Shown here piece after piece: positions 1 to 5,689 of a stretch of 5,689 bases of DNA (its first letter is position 1; every line of letters starts with the position of its first letter). This DNA is from Syntrophomonadaceae bacterium (GTDB lineage: Bacteria > Bacillota > Dethiobacteria > PWVN01). The DNA lies in assembly GCA_003561835.1 (NCBI GenBank), contig PWVN01000017.1:1-5689 (forward strand), read 5' to 3'. Below the pieces are notes generated by a model. That model ran no database searches. It saw only the letters and a list, made by a program, of their open reading frames with translations, and was not told where the DNA came from. Position numbers and translations under genes: made by a program.

Positions 1-20
1 ACCGCAAAGAAAGGTATACG

Positions 21-55
21 CAAATAAAATCACCCCAGGGTAGTATGCCCCGGGG
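21..55 (-). terminator. Candidate intrinsic terminator of the efflux operon
   Basis: Read on the minus strand, CCCCGGGG (48-55) and CCCTGGGG (33-40) form an 8-bp stem with one G-U wobble and a 7-base loop. The stem is followed by TGATTTTATTTG (32 to 21), a moderately T-rich tail. It lies about 85 bases beyond the stop of the TetR gene, the last gene of the operon, and in the right orientation. The T-tract is interrupted, so efficiency is uncertain. The plus-strand reading has a poorer tail. Confidence 0.5.
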
Positions 56-72
56 GGAGGCAGTTTAGTTTT

Positions 73-120
73 GAGGGGACGGTCTTTTTGTCCCAACTTG
101 GCCAAAAAGACCGTCCCCTC
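73..120. repeat. REP-like palindromic repeat, 18-bp perfect inverted arms
   Basis: The arms at 73-90 (GAGGGGACGGTCTTTTTG) and 103-120 are exact reverse complements, separated by 12 bases. The loop itself contains CCAA-C-TTGG. The GGGGACGGT...TTTTTGTCCC pattern resembles intergenic palindromes that I recall as scattered in many copies in clostridial genomes, in the style of REP elements mobilised by single-strand (Y1/RAYT) transposases. That comparison is from memory and was not searched. The element lies between the TetR stop and the candidate terminator, so it is probably transcribed as a long hairpin at the 3' end of the operon mRNA, where it could protect the end from exonucleases. No transposase gene is in the window. 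Confidence 0.7.
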
Positions 121-140
121 TGTCCCACCGGTTTTTGTTT

Positions 141-788
141 CTAGCTTCCCAGGCCCTTGAGAATCAGGGTCACCACTTCTTCCTCCCGGTTGTGCAGAAG
201 GTTCTCCTCTCCGGAGAGGGCCAGGGGCCACAGGGAGATGATGCCCCCCATGACGAAGAGAGAGGCGAAGTCCAGGTCCACGGGGCGGAAGGAACCCTCC
301 CGGACCCCCTGGTCGAGGGTTTCCCGCACCAGGGAGAGGAGCCGGCTGCGCCTCTCCAGGAAGGCCTGGCGCAACTCCCTGGGGGCTAGGAGGCGCTGTT
401 CGGCGGCCATCAGGATGGCCCGCTGGCGGTTCTGGCAGATGAAGGCCATGTGGGTGGAGACCAGGCAGGCGAATTTTTCCACCGCCGGGCCTCCCCGGTT
501 CAGGGATGCCTCCATTTCCCTCAGGTACAGGCGCCCCCCTTCATCGAAGACCGCCCGGAAGAGGTCCTCCTTGCTCCGGTAATACTCGTAAACGGTCCCC
601 TTCCCCACGCCGGCCTGGGCGGCGATGTCCTCCACCTTCACCCGGTGGAAGGGTCTGGAGGAAAATATTTCCATAGCTGCCTCCAGGATGCGGCGGCCCT
701 TGTGGGAGGCCTCGGGGCAGGAAACTTCTTCTTCCCCGGCCCGGGGGCTTTGCCCGTCGATGGTCAATTCGTCTTTCACACGTTTCAT
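141..788 (-). CDS. TetR/AcrR-family transcriptional repressor
   Basis: A 215-residue TetR-type regulator that probably represses the efflux operon it closes. The DNA-binding domain spans roughly residues 31-78: a helix starting ILEAAMEIF (34-42), then the helix-turn-helix with VEDIAAQAGVGKGTVYEYY (52-70) and SKEDLF (72-77), a classic family signature. The remainder is helical, as expected for the ligand-binding and dimerisation domain, and carries Cys108 and Cys118. A charged N-terminal tail of about 30 residues precedes the first helix, slightly longer than usual. The ATG at 788 is preceded by AAGGGGG overlapping the transporter stop codon, with 7 bases of spacing, and the next Met is inside the HTH domain, so this start is firm. 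The gene begins 12 bases after the RND stop, so it is cotranscribed and likely autoregulated through the palindrome at 5372-5397. The inducing ligand is unknown. Confidence 0.93.
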   Translation of the reverse strand: MKRVKDELTIDGQSPRAGEEEVSCPEASHKGRRILEAAMEIFSSRPFHRVKVEDIAAQAGVGKGTVYEYYRSKEDLFRAVFDEGGRLYLREMEASLNRGGPAVEKFACLVSTHMAFICQNRQRAILMAAEQRLLAPRELRQAFLERRSRLLSLVRETLDQGVREGSFRPVDLDFASLFVMGGIISLWPLALSGEENLLHNREEEVVTLILKGLGS

Positions 789-800
789 GGGTCTTCCCCC

Positions 801-3800
801 TTACACGCTTTTCGGAGGGCCGCAAGCGGGCCCCGGGTCCTGATGGAGCTTGAAACCGGTGACCCTGGCTGCCCAGCGGCCGGCGTCTTCGCTGAGGCTG
901 TAGACCACGGGGATCACCACCAGGGTCAAAAGGGTGGAGAACAGGAGGCCGCCGATAACCACCGAAGCCAGGGGCGCCTGCATCTCGGCGCCGCTTCCCA
1001 GGCCCAGGGCCAGGGGGAACAGGGCCAAAATGGTGGTAAGGGTGGTCATGAGGATGGGGCGCAGGCGCACGGGCCCCGCCTCCAGGAGGGCCTCCCGGCA
1101 GGGCAGGCCCTGGCGGCGCAGGAGGTTCACATAGTCCACCAGGACGATGCCGTTGTTGACCACGATCCCCGCCAGCATGATGATTCCGATGAGGGAAATC
1201 ACCGACAGGGAACGGCCCGTGATAAAGAGGCTGATCAACACCCCTGTAACCGTCTGGGGCATGGTGAACATGATGATCAAGGGGTGAAGCAGGGATTCGA
1301 ACTGGGCGGCCATGATCATGTACACCAGGACCACCGCCAGGCCCAGGGCCAGGTAGAGGCTGTCAAAGGCGTCCTCCATGAGGCGCTGCTCCCCTTCAAA
1401 GTTGAAATAGTAACCCTCCGGCAGGGGATAATCCGCCAGCATTTCCCGGATGTCCTCCATGACGGAGCCGATATCCCGGCCGCTGACCTCCCCCGAGATG
1501 GAGGCGGTGCGGACCTGGTTGTAGCGCCGGATGTTCACGGGCCCCGTGTCTTCCGTGAACCGGGCAATCTCCCCCAGGGGCACCAGACCTCCCAGGGGGG
1601 AGAGGAGGGGCAGCTGCTCCAGGGCAGCCCGGGAAGAGGCGGCCCCGGCAGGGAGGGTCAGGATAATGTCCATTTCCCGGCCGTCGGAGCGATAGCGGGC
1701 CACCCGCTGGCCGGTGAGGGCCGTCCGCAGGAGGTTGGCGGCCTGGATGCCGCTGAGGCCGTAGGAGGCAGCCACATCCCGCTCCACCTTCACCTGGAGT
1801 TCCGGGCGCCTTTCATCGAAGCTGGTCTCGATTTCCCGGGTTCCGGGGACGGAACGGACGAGACCCGCCACTTCTTCCGAGATGCGCTCCAGCTGCATCA
1901 GGTCATCTCCCCGGATGGACAGGCTCAAGGGGGCGCTGCCCATGAGCATCCCCCCCACCTGCCCCGAATCCCTAACGGAGATCTCCGCCCCGGCGATATC
2001 CTTAAGTTCCCGCCGCAGGGCCTCCGCCAGTTCCGCCGAAGACCGGGTGCGGCGGCTTAAATCCTGCAGCATCACCTCCAGGTTGGCCCGGTTGGCCCCC
2101 CCGCCTCCGCCCATGAGCCTCCCTCCCCCTCCCACCGAGAGGGACACCCCCGCCACCTCGGGAACCTGGAGGAGGTATTCCTCCACCCGGGCGGCGATCC
2201 GGGCCGTCTCCTCCTGGCTGCTGCCCACGGGCAGGTCCACCCGTACCGACAGGTAGCCCTCGTCCATGTAGGGCAGGAATTCCCGGCCCACGGTGGGGTA
2301 CAGGAACAGGCTGGAAGCGAAGGTGATGAGAAGGATCCCCACCACCAGGCCCCGGCGGTTCAGGGACCACGCGAGGACCCGGCTGTAGAAAACTTCTACC
2401 CTGCTGTAGACCCGGGTGAAGAGGTCCCGTTTTTTGGAGGGGGCCGGGGGGGCTGTGGGGGCGGCGGAGCCTCCCTCCGCGGCTTTGGGGGAAGCTTTGG
2501 GGGTACCCCCTTCCCCGTTGACCACCAGCAGGCGGGAGGAGAGCATGGGGACCACGGTTAGGGAGACCACGAGGGAGGTCAGCAGGGCAAAGGTGACCAC
2601 GACGGCCAGGGGAGAAAAGATCTGGGAAGCGAAGCCCTCCACGAAGACCACGGGCAGGAAGACCACCACGGTGGTCAGGGTGGCAGCGGTGATGGCCCCC
2701 GCCACCTGGCCGGCCCCTTCCGGGGCCGCCTGTTCCCGGGGGATGCCCTGAAGGCCCATGCGGTGGATGTTCTCCAGGACCACGATGGAATTGTCCACCA
2801 TGATCCCCAGGCCCAGGGCCACGCCCCCCAAAGTGACCAGGTTCATGGTCATGCCGTTGAAGAACATGAGGACGAAGGTGGCCACGATGGAGACGGGGAT
2901 GGCCAGGGCGATGATGAAGGTGCTGCGCAGGTTCCGCAGGAAGAGCAAAAGGACGGCCACGGCCAGGACGGCCCCCACCAGGCCGATTTCCGCCACGTTC
3001 AGGATGGATTCGTTGATGTAGTCGGCCTGGTCCAGCATCTTGTTCACCTGGATGGTGGGGGGTAAAATTTCCTGCAGTTCCTCCAGGGCCGTGTCGATGC
3101 GGCGGGAGACCATGACGGTATTGGCATCGGACTGCTTGTTGACGGTGAGGGCAATGGACCGCTCCCCGTTGAAGCGGTTGATCCCCCCGTCCCGGACCCG
3201 CTCCTCCACCACGGCCAGGTCCCTCAGGTAAAAGATGCCCTGCTGGGTGGGCAGGACCAGGTTCCGGATGTCCTCCAGGTCCCGGTATTCGCCGATGGCC
3301 CGCACCTGGTAGCTCTGGTCCCCCTCCATCAGAGTGCCGGCCGCCATGTTTATATTCTCATAGGCCACCAGCTGGGCCAGCTGCTCCATGCTGACACCAA
3401 AATGGCCCAGGAGAAAGGGGTCCACGGTGATGGCCACTTCCTCCCGGCCGCCCCCTCCCAGGCTGACCATGGCCACCCCCTCCTGGCGCTCCAGGCGGGG
3501 TTTGATGACGGTCTCGGCGATGCGGTAAACCTCCTCGGGGGGTTCCTGGCCGGACACCTGCAGCTGGACCACGGGCAGCATGGAGGGGTCCACCTTCATG
3601 ACCATGGGGCTTAAGACCCCCTCGGGGAGGAAGCCCCGGACCATATCCAGGCGCTCCCGGACTTCCAGGAGGGCAAAATCCATGTCGGTACCCCAGTTGA
3701 ACTCCATGAGGACCATGGAAGAGCCGGGGCTGGAGGTGGAGGAGAGGTTCCGGATGTTCTGGACCAGGCCCAGGGCCCCCTCCAGGGGGCGGGTCACCAT

Positions 3801-3983
3801 GTTTTCCACCTCCAGGGGCGCCGCCCCCGGGTAGTCGGCGATGATGACGGCGATGGGAAACTGCATGTCGGGCAGCAGGTCCAGGGGCAGGCTGGTGAAG
3901 GAAACCCCGCCCAGAAGCAGGATCACCCCCACCAGCATCAAAACGGCGATGGGCCTTTGGACGGCCAGCAGGGATAGGCGCAT
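801..3983 (-). CDS. RND-family efflux transporter (AcrB-like, HAE-1 type)
   Basis: A complete 1060-residue inner-membrane pump, normal length for the family, expected to export hydrophobic or amphiphilic compounds using the proton gradient. The two-fold layout is clear: TM1 at about 11-28, a periplasmic porter loop at about 30-330, TM2-TM6 at about 332-478, TM7 at about 541-561, a second loop at about 563-870, and TM8-TM12 at about 873-1029. Family motifs include FTSLPLDLLPDMQFP (29-43), YPGAAPLEVE (51-60), the TM4 motif GIMVDNSIVVLENI (393-406) and the TM10 motif VVNNGIVLVDYVN (941-953). TM4 has Asp397 followed by Asn398, and TM10 has Asn943 in the AcrB Lys940 place. An Ala/Pro/Gly-rich cytoplasmic linker (487-519) joins the halves. 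The heavy-metal subtype is unlikely because TM4 lacks its extra acidic signature. The ATG overlaps the adaptor stop (TGATG), with GGAAGGAG and GGAG upstream, indicating translational coupling. Substrate unknown. Confidence 0.96.
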   Translation of the reverse strand: MRLSLLAVQRPIAVLMLVGVILLLGGVSFTSLPLDLLPDMQFPIAVIIADYPGAAPLEVENMVTRPLEGALGLVQNIRNLSSTSSPGSSMVLMEFNWGTDMDFALLEVRERLDMVRGFLPEGVLSPMVMKVDPSMLPVVQLQVSGQEPPEEVYRIAETVIKPRLERQEGVAMVSLGGGGREEVAITVDPFLLGHFGVSMEQLAQLVAYENINMAAGTLMEGDQSYQVRAIGEYRDLEDIRNLVLPTQQGIFYLRDLAVVEERVRDGGINRFNGERSIALTVNKQSDANTVMVSRRIDTALEELQEILPPTIQVNKMLDQADYINESILNVAEIGLVGAVLAVAVLLLFLRNLRSTFIIALAIPVSIVATFVLMFFNGMTMNLVTLGGVALGLGIMVDNSIVVLENIHRMGLQGIPREQAAPEGAGQVAGAITAATLTTVVVFLPVVFVEGFASQIFSPLAVVVTFALLTSLVVSLTVVPMLSSRLLVVNGEGGTPKASPKAAEGGSAAPTAPPAPSKKRDLFTRVYSRVEVFYSRVLAWSLNRRGLVVGILLITFASSLFLYPTVGREFLPYMDEGYLSVRVDLPVGSSQEETARIAARVEEYLLQVPEVAGVSLSVGGGGRLMGGGGGANRANLEVMLQDLSRRTRSSAELAEALRRELKDIAGAEISVRDSGQVGGMLMGSAPLSLSIRGDDLMQLERISEEVAGLVRSVPGTREIETSFDERRPELQVKVERDVAASYGLSGIQAANLLRTALTGQRVARYRSDGREMDIILTLPAGAASSRAALEQLPLLSPLGGLVPLGEIARFTEDTGPVNIRRYNQVRTASISGEVSGRDIGSVMEDIREMLADYPLPEGYYFNFEGEQRLMEDAFDSLYLALGLAVVLVYMIMAAQFESLLHPLIIMFTMPQTVTGVLISLFITGRSLSVISLIGIIMLAGIVVNNGIVLVDYVNLLRRQGLPCREALLEAGPVRLRPILMTTLTTILALFPLALGLGSGAEMQAPLASVVIGGLLFSTLLTLVVIPVVYSLSEDAGRWAARVTGFKLHQDPGPACGPPKSV

Positions 3984-5308
3984 CAGCTCTCCGCTCCTTC
4001 CGGCGGACCGGCTTCCTCCACCACCTTGACCCGGGAGCCTTCATCCAGGTAGTGCTGGCCCCGGACCACCAGGCTTTCCCCTGCCTTAAGGCCCGAGAGG
4101 ACCTGCACCCGCTCCCCGTCCTGCAGGCCCAGGGTCACCAGGCGGGCCCTGGCCCGCTCTCCCTCGATGATGTAGACGGTATTCCCTGCTGCCCGCTGCA
4201 AAACGGCGCTGCGGGGAATCACCAGGGTCTCCCCGCTGGCTTCCGTGACGAAGGAAACCCGGGCAAACATGCCCGGCAGCACCCGGCCCGATTCCGCGGG
4301 GTCAAAGGATACCTTCACAGGGTAAATCCGGGTGTTGGGGATGGGGGCCGGGGCCACCTCGATCACGCTTCCCCTGTAGGCCGCTCCGGCGATGGGGAGC
4401 TCCACCTGGACCGGGTCCCCGGGGTGAATCAGGGTGATGAGGCTTTCCAGCACATTGGCCTCCACCAGGTAGCCGCCCTCGCCGGAGATCATCAGGAGGG
4501 GGGAGCCGGGGCCCACTGTAGCGCCCTGGACTACGTTGATAAAGGTTACCATACCGGAAACGGGGGCCCTGACGGACAGGTTGGCCTGGCCCAGCCGCGC
4601 CATCTCCAGGCCCCGTTCCGCCTGACTGAGCTGGGCCTCCAGGGTACCCAGCTGCTGGCGCAGGCTCAGGGCAGGGTCGATGGTGAAGCCGCCGTCCTCC
4701 AGGAGGTCCTGCAGCCACTGGGGAACCTCGATTTCCTCCTCCTCTTCGTCATCGTCCCCGCCGTCGGGCGGGGGATCTTCTCCCTGCTCCCCTTCTTCCC
4801 CTTTATCATCGTCATCCCCGTTGACGGGGTCGTCATTGTCGCCATGGGAATTGTCCCCTTCTTCTTCCTCCGGGTCTCCGTCGTCCCCGTCGCTGCCTAT
4901 TTCCTCGAAACGTTCTTCCAGTTCTTCGATGATGTCCTGGAGCTCATCCCGGGCTTCCCGCAGGGATTTTACGGCATCCCGGGCCTGGCGGACCTGGAGG
5001 GTCACATCCGGGGCATCCAGGGAAACCAGCAAGTCCCCCTTCTCCACCCTGTCCCCCAGGGAAACCTTGAGACTGCTGACTTCCCCGCCGAGACGGGCCA
5101 CGACAGCCACTTCCCCGCCGGCTTTGACGGTGCCGCCCACCTGGGCCGCCAAGCTGATTTCGCCCCGGCCCACGGGGGCCACTTCCACGGCTATGTAGGG
5201 TTCTTCCGGGGGGCCCGGGTCCTGGTTATGGGAGCACCCGGCCGCCGCCAGGAGCAGGATGAGTGCCAGGGAGTGTAAAGCAAGGCAGGGCTGTCGCTTA
5301 TTGGACAA
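3983..5308 (-). CDS. RND efflux adaptor (MFP/HlyD family), predicted lipoprotein with acidic hairpin insert
   Basis: A 441-residue adaptor that should sit on the outer face of the cytoplasmic membrane and work with the RND pump encoded next. A basic N-terminus and hydrophobic stretch (about 9-23) end in AAAGC with Cys25, a lipoprotein-type signal, although position -3 is Ala rather than the usual Leu. The two lipoyl-like halves are at about 62-98 (GGEVSSLKVSLGDRVEKGD) and 244-275 (VRAPVSGMVTF), the beta-barrel at about 279-356 and the membrane-proximal domain at about 357-430 (VIPRSAVLQ). Between the lipoyl halves, two coiled-coil helices (about 99-136 and 213-243) form the hairpin. The tip region 137-195 is replaced by an Asp/Glu/Gly-rich stretch with 31 acidic residues out of 59. 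The start is TTG, chosen because an AAAGGGGAG site lies 7 bases upstream and it precedes the signal peptide. It is first in the operon. Confidence 0.93.
   Translation of the reverse strand: MSNKRQPCLALHSLALILLLAAAGCSHNQDPGPPEEPYIAVEVAPVGRGEISLAAQVGGTVKAGGEVAVVARLGGEVSSLKVSLGDRVEKGDLLVSLDAPDVTLQVRQARDAVKSLREARDELQDIIEELEERFEEIGSDGDDGDPEEEEGDNSHGDNDDPVNGDDDDKGEEGEQGEDPPPDGGDDDEEEEEIEVPQWLQDLLEDGGFTIDPALSLRQQLGTLEAQLSQAERGLEMARLGQANLSVRAPVSGMVTFINVVQGATVGPGSPLLMISGEGGYLVEANVLESLITLIHPGDPVQVELPIAGAAYRGSVIEVAPAPIPNTRIYPVKVSFDPAESGRVLPGMFARVSFVTEASGETLVIPRSAVLQRAAGNTVYIIEGERARARLVTLGLQDGERVQVLSGLKAGESLVVRGQHYLDEGSRVKVVEEAGPPEGAES
4724..4900 (-). other. Acidic low-complexity segment in the adaptor hairpin
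   Basis: This stretch encodes adaptor residues 137-195, dominated by Asp, Glu and Gly with a few Asn and Pro, a single Lys and a single His. Runs include EEEE (147-150), DDDD (165-168) and DDDEEEEE (185-192). It is flanked by EVPQWLQDLLEDGGFTIDP (194-212) before the second coiled-coil helix resumes. The reading frame stays open across it and the downstream domains are intact, so it is an in-frame insertion rather than a frameshift. It is probably disordered. Asp-rich runs such as DNDDPVNGDDDD (157-168) loosely recall calcium-binding loops, but no strict EF-hand or thrombospondin type-3 repeat is present. Confidence 0.85.
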
Positions 5309-5315
5309 AACGGTT

Positions 5316-5324
5316 CTCCCCTTT
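5316..5324 (-). promoter_or_regulatory. Ribosome binding site that decides the adaptor TTG start
   Basis: On the minus strand AAAGGGGAG ends 7 bases before the TTG at 5306-5308. This is a strong match to the anti-Shine-Dalgarno sequence at ideal spacing. There is no ATG or GTG in frame nearby that would retain the lipoprotein signal peptide. Confidence 0.8.
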
Positions 5325-5371
5325 CCCCTGTGTGCGGGGCTGATTGGTTTGAGTTACTGAGTGGACGAACA

Positions 5372-5397
5372 GACAAGACTGACCGGTCAGTCGGGTC
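5372..5397. promoter_or_regulatory. Probable TetR-family operator
   Basis: GACTGACCGGTCAGTC (5377-5392) is a perfect 16-bp palindrome. It extends to a 26-bp dyad with outer GAC/GTC arms (5372-5374 and 5395-5397) and only two mismatched pairs between. Size and symmetry fit a TetR-family dimer or pair-of-dimers site. It starts about 6 bases after the predicted transcription start of the efflux operon, where a bound repressor would block promoter escape. The likely binder is the TetR protein encoded at the end of the same operon. This is inferred from context; the family's recognition sequence cannot be read directly from the protein. Confidence 0.78.
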
Positions 5398-5404
5398 AAT
5401 TCCT

Positions 5405-5433
5405 ATTATCACATACATCCAGAAGATTGTATA
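5405..5433 (-). promoter_or_regulatory. Predicted sigma-A-type promoter of the efflux operon
   Basis: On the minus strand, TATACA (5428-5433, 4 of 6 to the -35 consensus) is followed by a 17-base spacer and GATAAT (5405-5410, 5 of 6 to the -10 consensus). A TGT directly before the -10 makes it an extended -10 element. The expected start is near 5398, giving a leader of about 90 bases before the TTG codon. The region is AT-rich compared with its surroundings. It lies immediately upstream of the palindromic operator, which supports both calls. Confidence 0.7.
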
Positions 5434-5492
5434 GACGGAAATTTGGAGCCTTGAAGCAGGGCCACCGTGATGGAACCCATTATCAAGCCGCT

Positions 5493-5689
5493 TCACCCCA
5501 CGTAGAAGGGATTGGCATAGATCCAGGGGCGGGGCCGGCCCACGGCGGGCTGCAGGGCCGCCTCCAGGCGGTAGGTGCCCGGTTCCTTTAGGGGATAGGA
5601 CAGGCGGGGGCCGGGGGCGCTGATGAGCACCCGGCCGTTGTGCAGGAGACTCAGGCGGCAGCGCCGGGTGGGGGCCTGGGCCTGAAGGG
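5493..5689 (-). CDS. C-terminal fragment of a probable PHP-domain phosphoesterase (5' end outside window)
   Basis: The last 64 residues of a gene entering from the right edge, ending in TGA at 5493-5495. The visible part reads as a small beta-rich C-terminal domain, with LSLLHNGRVLISAPGP, then EPGTYRLEAAL, and ends with RPWIYANPFYVG. From memory, endings of the type GxYRxEx...RPWIxSNPIYV are typical of bacterial PHP-domain metal-dependent phosphoesterases of the TrpH/YciV kind, whose catalytic domain precedes this tail. The metal-binding His/Asp residues are not in the window, so the function is inferred from the tail alone. It is on the same strand as the efflux operon and 184 bases upstream. 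I see no clear terminator between them, so some read-through is possible, but the promoter and operator at 5372-5433 argue for a separate unit. Confidence 0.6.
   Translation of the reverse strand, partial: LQAQAPTRRCRLSLLHNGRVLISAPGPRLSYPLKEPGTYRLEAALQPAVGRPRPWIYANPFYVG

Noticed and set aside
73..120. Inverted repeat as an intrinsic terminator for the operon
   Set aside because: On the minus strand the stem is followed by AAAACTAAACTG, not a T-tract; the hairpin at 33-55 with its T-rich tail is the better terminator.
450..2060. Long plus-strand open frame (536 codons) antisense to the RND and TetR genes
   Set aside because: Its translation is rich in Gly, His, Gln and Pro with no domain, and it lies opposite a fully convincing RND gene; GC-rich, GGN-biased genes commonly leave the antisense frame open.
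801..3983. Heavy-metal (CzcA/CusA) type RND pump
   Set aside because: TM4 reads VDNSIVVLEN, without the acidic signature of metal exporters, and the adaptor lacks His/Met-rich metal-binding stretches; its acidic insert alone is not enough.
4052..5278. Plus-strand open frame (408 codons) antisense to the adaptor
   Set aside because: The opposite strand encodes a complete adaptor with signal peptide, lipoyl halves and a strong ribosome site. The antisense product shows no recognisable domain; its hydrophobic patch is just the antisense of the Asp/Glu codons.
5309..5398. Riboswitch or attenuator in the roughly 90-base operon leader
   Set aside because: Only the operator dyad and a weak 4-bp CCCC/GGGG pairing (5325-5328 with 5336-5339) are visible; no known riboswitch core or terminator/antiterminator pair was recognised.
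5191..5496. Minus-strand open frame (101 codons) spanning the promoter region and adaptor start
   Set aside because: It overlaps the promoter, operator and adaptor signal-peptide region in another frame and has no recognisable domain.

Overview
The window is GC-rich, and all four genes I can support lie on the minus strand, so it reads biologically from right to left. The style suggests a GC-rich member of the Firmicutes, probably Clostridia (Moorella- or Desulfotomaculum-like). The signs are strong purine-rich Shine-Dalgarno sites, a TTG start, a purine-rich coding strand, an adaptor with a lipoprotein signal, no outer-membrane channel gene, and a palindromic repeat of a type I recall from Clostridia. 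The lineage is inferred; no marker gene is present.

Layout in transcription order. At 5493-5689 is the 3' end of a gene whose start lies outside the window, probably a PHP-domain phosphoesterase. A 184-base gap (5309-5492) follows. It holds a good extended -10 promoter (5405-5433), a perfect 16-bp palindrome just after the expected transcription start (5377-5392, part of a 26-bp dyad), and a strong ribosome binding site before a TTG start. Then come three tightly packed genes: a periplasmic-adaptor-type lipoprotein (MFP/HlyD family, 3983-5308), a full-length RND transporter of the HAE-1 type (801-3983), and a TetR/AcrR-family repressor (141-788). The first two overlap by one base (TGATG), and the regulator starts 12 bases after the transporter stop. 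Downstream (1-140) are an 18-bp perfect inverted repeat resembling mobile REP-type elements and a plausible intrinsic terminator.

The three genes form one efflux operon: adaptor plus pump, with a TetR protein that very likely binds the promoter palindrome and represses the whole unit, including itself. The substrate cannot be read from sequence. The most unusual feature is in the adaptor. The tip of its alpha-helical hairpin, the part that meets TolC in Gram-negative pumps, is replaced by about 60 residues of which roughly half are Asp or Glu. The pump itself has Asn where the classical AcrB proton relay has its second Asp and its Lys. Neither point amounts to a proven new system, but the acidic adaptor tip deserves a closer look.
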